Source of the DNA: Paludibacteraceae bacterium
GTDB taxonomy: Bacteria > Bacteroidota > Bacteroidia > Bacteroidales > Paludibacteraceae
NCBI GenBank assembly: GCA_017632345.1
Contig: JAGBRL010000069.1
Coordinates: 1 to 64,000, forward strand
Reading direction: 5' to 3'
Length of the DNA stretch: 64,000 nucleotides
The notes beneath the pieces are model-generated. The model worked only from the letters and a program-made list of their open reading frames with translations. It was not told where the DNA came from and did no database searches. Position numbers and translations under genes: made by a program. Positions 61,098 through 64,000 of this stretch are shown one piece after another. Position 1 is the first letter of the stretch, and each line of letters starts with the position of its first letter.

Positions 61098-62684
61098 TCA
61101 ATCTTCCCCAGCACTCTTTTTCGCCGTTATTTTACTCACCACAAATATAGTAAGACAAGACAACGGGAATGCGAATATAATCGGGTCCACAAACTTCAGC
61201 ATGCCGTCTGTCACCAACGTGTCAGTTCCGAACAAAGAACGGCAAACTCCCAGAACCGAAGACTCTTTAACATGAATAAACAGCACCAGCAAAATAGTGA
61301 CTATCAAGCCAACCCACATACTTGCATAAGCGCCCTGCTTCGTAGCACCCTTCCAATACAAAGCGCAGAAATAAGACGGCAGAAATGCAGACGCGCATAT
61401 ACCCATAAACAACGATGTCGAAATGGCTATAATCGGCGATTCGCTCGATTCTCCGATCACAAAACATATAACAAAGCTTATCAAAATAGATATAAGCACC
61501 GCGACACGTATCATCAAAGTTGTCTTCGACTTCTTTTTCTCGTCTTCTTTTATCACTACACCATAAATATCCGCACCCGCGGCAGCAGCCATTGTATGGA
61601 ACTGAGCCGAAAGCGTTGACAAGCTTGCACTCAATATGCAAAGCATAAAAATAACCACAAACCACTTAGGCATCACCTGTCCTATAAAGAAAGGTATAAT
61701 CTTGTCGGAAGCCTCAACCATATCAAGGGAGATTTTGCCTTCTGTCTGCCAAAAATACAAGTTAGACAAAGCTCCCACATGATAAATAACGCCCACAGTC
61801 ACCACCAAGAACAAACATCCAATGACAACGCCCTGATTCAGTTTCTTTGTGCTGTTGACTGTCATGAAACGCACCACCAGCTGAGGCTGAGCCAAACAGC
61901 CTATGCCCACCCCCATAATGAGAGAAGTCACCAAAGTGTACCACTGCTGCGACCCGAACCGCGGCATCGCAGTCCAGCCCTGATGCCCTATTGCAGCCAG
62001 ATTCTCCGGCACCTTGTCGGCCATTTCCTCCAAAGCCCTGTTAGCCTCAGAGAATCCCATGCCGAGCGAGCTGTAAACACCCACTACAAGTATGGCCATG
62101 CACACAAACATAATCACCGCCTGCAGCGCATCTGTGTACATAACACCCTTCATTCCGCCCGCAATCACATAAGACGCCACAACAATTGTGAAGACAAGCA
62201 AGGCCAATTCGAAGTCGATGCCCAAGACCTGCTGCATACAAAACACGCCGCCTCTGAGCACTGCTGCCGCATAAAGAGGCATACATATAAATATTATAGC
62301 AGCCACAAACACACGTATTTTGCTGGAGCCATAATAAGAGCCCAAGAACTGAGCAAAAGAGGCCGCATGAAGTTTCGCTCCTATACGACGCGTAGGGCGT
62401 CCGAACACAATAAAAGCAATCACAACGCCCATGAACATGTTAAGGAACATCAGCCATTGGATTCCCATACCAAAAGCGGCCGCCACACCCCCAAATCCCA
62501 CGATAGCAGACGCTGAAATGAACGTCGCTCCATAGGAAAGAGACATAACGATAGGGTTCATATCCCCGCCACCTATCAAAAAATCTTTCGAACTCTTTGT
62601 CTTTTTATAACCCAAATACCCCAAAAACGCAATGGCTAAAAAATAAACCATCACAATAAGGTACGTAAAAAAATCATTTTCCAT
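61098..62684 (-). CDS. Sodium:solute symporter (SSS family)
   Basis: This 528-residue protein has about 13 membrane segments. It starts YLIVMVYFLAIAFLGYLGYKKTKSSKDFLIGGGDMNP. The family patterns SYGATFISASAIVGFGGVA and VIAGGMKGVMYTDALQAVIMF follow, then GCLAQPQLVVRFMTVNS. It belongs to the ActP/PutP-like branch importing organic acids or amino acids with sodium; the substrate is unknown. A 40-residue membrane protein is encoded 60 bp upstream, and an ACT protein and PaaK ligase precede that, suggesting import of an aromatic or branched acid. Confidence 0.9.
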   Translation of the reverse strand: MENDFFTYLIVMVYFLAIAFLGYLGYKKTKSSKDFLIGGGDMNPIVMSLSYGATFISASAIVGFGGVAAAFGMGIQWLMFLNMFMGVVIAFIVFGRPTRRIGAKLHAASFAQFLGSYYGSSKIRVFVAAIIFICMPLYAAAVLRGGVFCMQQVLGIDFELALLVFTIVVASYVIAGGMKGVMYTDALQAVIMFVCMAILVVGVYSSLGMGFSEANRALEEMADKVPENLAAIGHQGWTAMPRFGSQQWYTLVTSLIMGVGIGCLAQPQLVVRFMTVNSTKKLNQGVVIGCLFLVVTVGVIYHVGALSNLYFWQTEGKISLDMVEASDKIIPFFIGQVMPKWFVVIFMLCILSASLSTLSAQFHTMAAAAGADIYGVVIKEDEKKKSKTTLMIRVAVLISILISFVICFVIGESSESPIIAISTSLFMGICASAFLPSYFCALYWKGATKQGAYASMWVGLIVTILLVLFIHVKESSVLGVCRSLFGTDTLVTDGMLKFVDPIIFAFPLSCLTIFVVSKITAKKSAGED

Positions 62685-62744
62685 CTTAAAAACTTTACTT
62701 CACTTAGTTAACTGCAAACATCTCTCAGCTTGCGAAAAGAGCTC

Positions 62745-62867
62745 TTACTCTTCGTCCCTTTTATCCTCTTTATTCCAATATTTTATGCCAAACCACACAG
62801 ACCAAGCCACACAAATGAAAGACAAGAGATACACGCCCCAAATCCACGGATCTGAAATACCAAACAT
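62745..62867 (-). CDS. Small symporter accessory protein
   Basis: This 40-residue ORF starts MFGISDPWIWGVYLLSF, runs as one membrane segment (about 8-28) and ends KYWNKEDKRDEE. The pattern 'MFG..DPW.W..Y.L....' followed by a hydrophobic helix and charged tail is that of the short proteins encoded just upstream of SSS symporters in Bacteroidetes and other phyla. It is 60 bp before the symporter and 12 bp after the ACT gene, on the same strand. It is too short for ordinary ORF thresholds. Confidence 0.8.
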   Translation of the reverse strand: MFGISDPWIWGVYLLSFICVAWSVWFGIKYWNKEDKRDEE

Positions 62868-62879
62868 AAGCCATTATTT

Positions 62880-63305
62880 TTACAAATTAATCAACTGGCT
62901 CTCTATCACAAAATTCAGGCTGTTCTTGCGAATAACATCATAAGCCGCGTCCAGATTGCTTGTGCGCAACACCAGAATAGCCTTTTTGTCTATCGAAAAG
63001 CAATACATATACTCTATACTAATTCCGGCTTTCGTGAAAAGCTCAACAGTTTCCGAAAACTTGCTGATGCAAGAGTCTATTGAAATCGCAATAACCTCAT
63101 TGACATTTGCCGACACGTTATGGCTCTTCAGTATCTGGAAAGCTTTCTGCTGGTCCGTAGTTATAAGCCTCAAAATGCCATAATCCGAAGTGTCCGCCAC
63201 AGTGGCAGCCACCACCCTGATTTTCGCCTCACTAAGGAACGACAAAACCTCGTTCAGTCTTCCAAACTTATTTTCAAGAAATACCGATATCTGATTTATT
63301 GTCAT
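62880..63305 (-). CDS. Tandem ACT-domain protein
   Basis: This 141-residue protein consists of two ACT repeats (about 1-70, INQISVFLENKFGRLNEVLSFL, and 72-141, AISIDSCISKFSETVELFTKAGI). ACT domains bind amino acids or related small ligands. Proteins of this type are regularly encoded next to PaaK-like ligases in anaerobes, often with indolepyruvate ferredoxin oxidoreductase. It lies 12 bp after the ligase. A ligand-sensing role for the aromatic-acid pathway is inferred. Confidence 0.85.
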   Translation of the reverse strand: MTINQISVFLENKFGRLNEVLSFLSEAKIRVVAATVADTSDYGILRLITTDQQKAFQILKSHNVSANVNEVIAISIDSCISKFSETVELFTKAGISIEYMYCFSIDKKAILVLRTSNLDAAYDVIRKNSLNFVIESQLINL

Positions 63306-63317
63306 AATTTTTCTCTT

Positions 63318-64000
63318 TTAATGGTTTTTTCTCAAATCCTTCACACGCACCGCCTTGCCTTCACTCTGCGGAAGCGTTCCGTTTTCCACCAATTTAACTC
63401 GCGGAGTGAGCAATATCTCGTCCTTCAGCTGACGAGTAATCTCTTTCGTAAGAGCCTGCAGCTTAGGGAAATCATCAATTCTGACTTCGCCCAGTTCAAC
63501 CTCCACCATCATCTCGTCATTATTTCCGACAGTCTCTATTGTTATCAGATAATTCATCCCCAACTCCTTGAAGCCCATCAGAATCTTTTCTATCTGAACA
63601 GGGAAAATATTAACACCCTTCACGATCATCATATCGTCGCTTCGGCCTTGGAAACGCGAGATTCTTCTATGAGTACGTCCGCATGGACACTCACCCGGCA
63701 AAAATCTGGTCAAGTCTCTCGTCCTATATCTGAACAAAGGCATCGCCTCACGGTTTATCGTAGTCAGCACAAGTTCGCCGACCTCGCCTTCCGCAACCGG
63801 CTCCAATGTCTCTGGGTCAAGAATTTCCGCAATCACATAGTCTTCCCAAATATGCAAACCGTTCTGTTCCTTACATTCAAACGCAACGCCCGGCCCGTTC
63901 ATTTCCGACATGCCAAAACAATTGTACGCCTTCACGCCAAGCAACTGCTCTATACGTTTGCGCTGCTCTTCAGAATGCGGCTCTGCACCAATGCAAAGCG
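63318..64000 (-). CDS. paaK: Phenylacetate--CoA ligase, 3' part (start outside window)
   Basis: The frame is open to the window edge; the apparent internal start at 63944 is a TTG within the conserved stretch. The visible 227 residues are typical PaaK: CIGAEPHSEEQRKRIEQLLG, YNCFGMSEMNGPGVAFECKE, GEVGELVLTTINREAMPLFR, YRTRDLTRFLPGECPCGRTH, RISRFQGRSDDMMIVKGVN and the C-terminal subdomain ending AVRVKDLRKN. It activates an aryl-acetic acid to its CoA thioester. With the downstream ACT protein, small protein and symporter it appears to form one operon. Confidence 0.92.
   Translation of the reverse strand, partial: LCIGAEPHSEEQRKRIEQLLGVKAYNCFGMSEMNGPGVAFECKEQNGLHIWEDYVIAEILDPETLEPVAEGEVGELVLTTINREAMPLFRYRTRDLTRFLPGECPCGRTHRRISRFQGRSDDMMIVKGVNIFPVQIEKILMGFKELGMNYLITIETVGNNDEMMVEVELGEVRIDDFPKLQALTKEITRQLKDEILLTPRVKLVENGTLPQSEGKAVRVKDLRKNH

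Noticed and set aside
1..64000. tRNA, rRNA, CRISPR arrays, insertion sequences and prophage genes
   Set aside because: I looked in the intergenic regions and gene list and saw no cloverleaf, regular spacer array, transposase or phage structural gene. A covariance-model scan would be decisive.

Overview
The window looks like chromosomal DNA of a Bacteroidota bacterium, most likely order Bacteroidales. Four things point there. TAnnTTTG boxes of the Bacteroidetes -7 type stand in front of many genes. A type IX secretion pair (porU-porV) is present together with proteins ending in T9SS-like sorting domains. Ribosomal protein S16 carries a long Ala/Glu/Lys tail, and one lipoprotein has a Cys-Ser-Asp-rich start. 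Desulfoferrodoxin suggests an anaerobic or microaerophilic life, and a secreted choloylglycine-hydrolase-family enzyme suggests host association. Species cannot be named from the sequence alone.

Layout. 1-5 kb: the end of a PD-(D/E)XK/AAA-like protein, a small secreted protein, a RelA/SpoT synthetase, and an ECF sigma / membrane protein / CpxP-like unit. 5.3-8.7 kb: a large CotH/lamin-tail secreted protein. 8.8-14.3 kb: a minus-strand defence cluster, rloA-rloB-mcrB-mcrC. 14.5-18 kb: yccF-like protein, desulfoferrodoxin, aspS and an OB-fold protein with an SSB-like tip. 18.1-22 kb: hisC-hisD-hisG plus a hotdog thioesterase, all behind a histidine leader peptide and attenuator. 22.5-29.2 kb: clpC, murA, an IMPACT-family protein and a DEAD-box helicase. 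29.7-33.8 kb: an A+T-richer accessory island with Fic, an HTH protein, a broken YhcG nuclease and a DUF262/DUF1524 GmrSD-like protein. 34-41.7 kb: dnaK, pgk, a secreted unknown, rpsP, hisH and hisF. 41.7-46.3 kb: C45 acyltransferase, PaaK-like ligase, xseA and xseB. 46.6-49 kb: a MORN protein flanked by diverged direct repeats, and the choloylglycine hydrolase. 49.3-54.8 kb: recJ, a lipoprotein, prfA, a SUI1 protein and a FAH-family enzyme. 54.8-59.5 kb: porU-porV. 59.5-64 kb: ispF, an HD protein, a C_GCAxxG_C_C protein, an SSS symporter with a 40-residue accessory protein, a double-ACT protein and the 3' part of a PaaK ligase.

The clearest unannotated signal is the his attenuator at about 21.87-22.01 kb. 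It has a 15-codon leader peptide with four His codons among five consecutive codons, a strong Shine-Dalgarno, a Rho-independent terminator and a competing antiterminator arm. It controls a thioesterase gene as first cistron, followed by hisGDC. Other points of interest are the ATPase/TOPRIM-like rloAB pair stacked on mcrBC, the internally deleted yhcG, the duplicated 150-bp regions around the MORN gene, direct repeats upstream of dnaK, and Asp in place of the catalytic Cys in MurA. No tRNA, rRNA, CRISPR array or insertion sequence was recognised.
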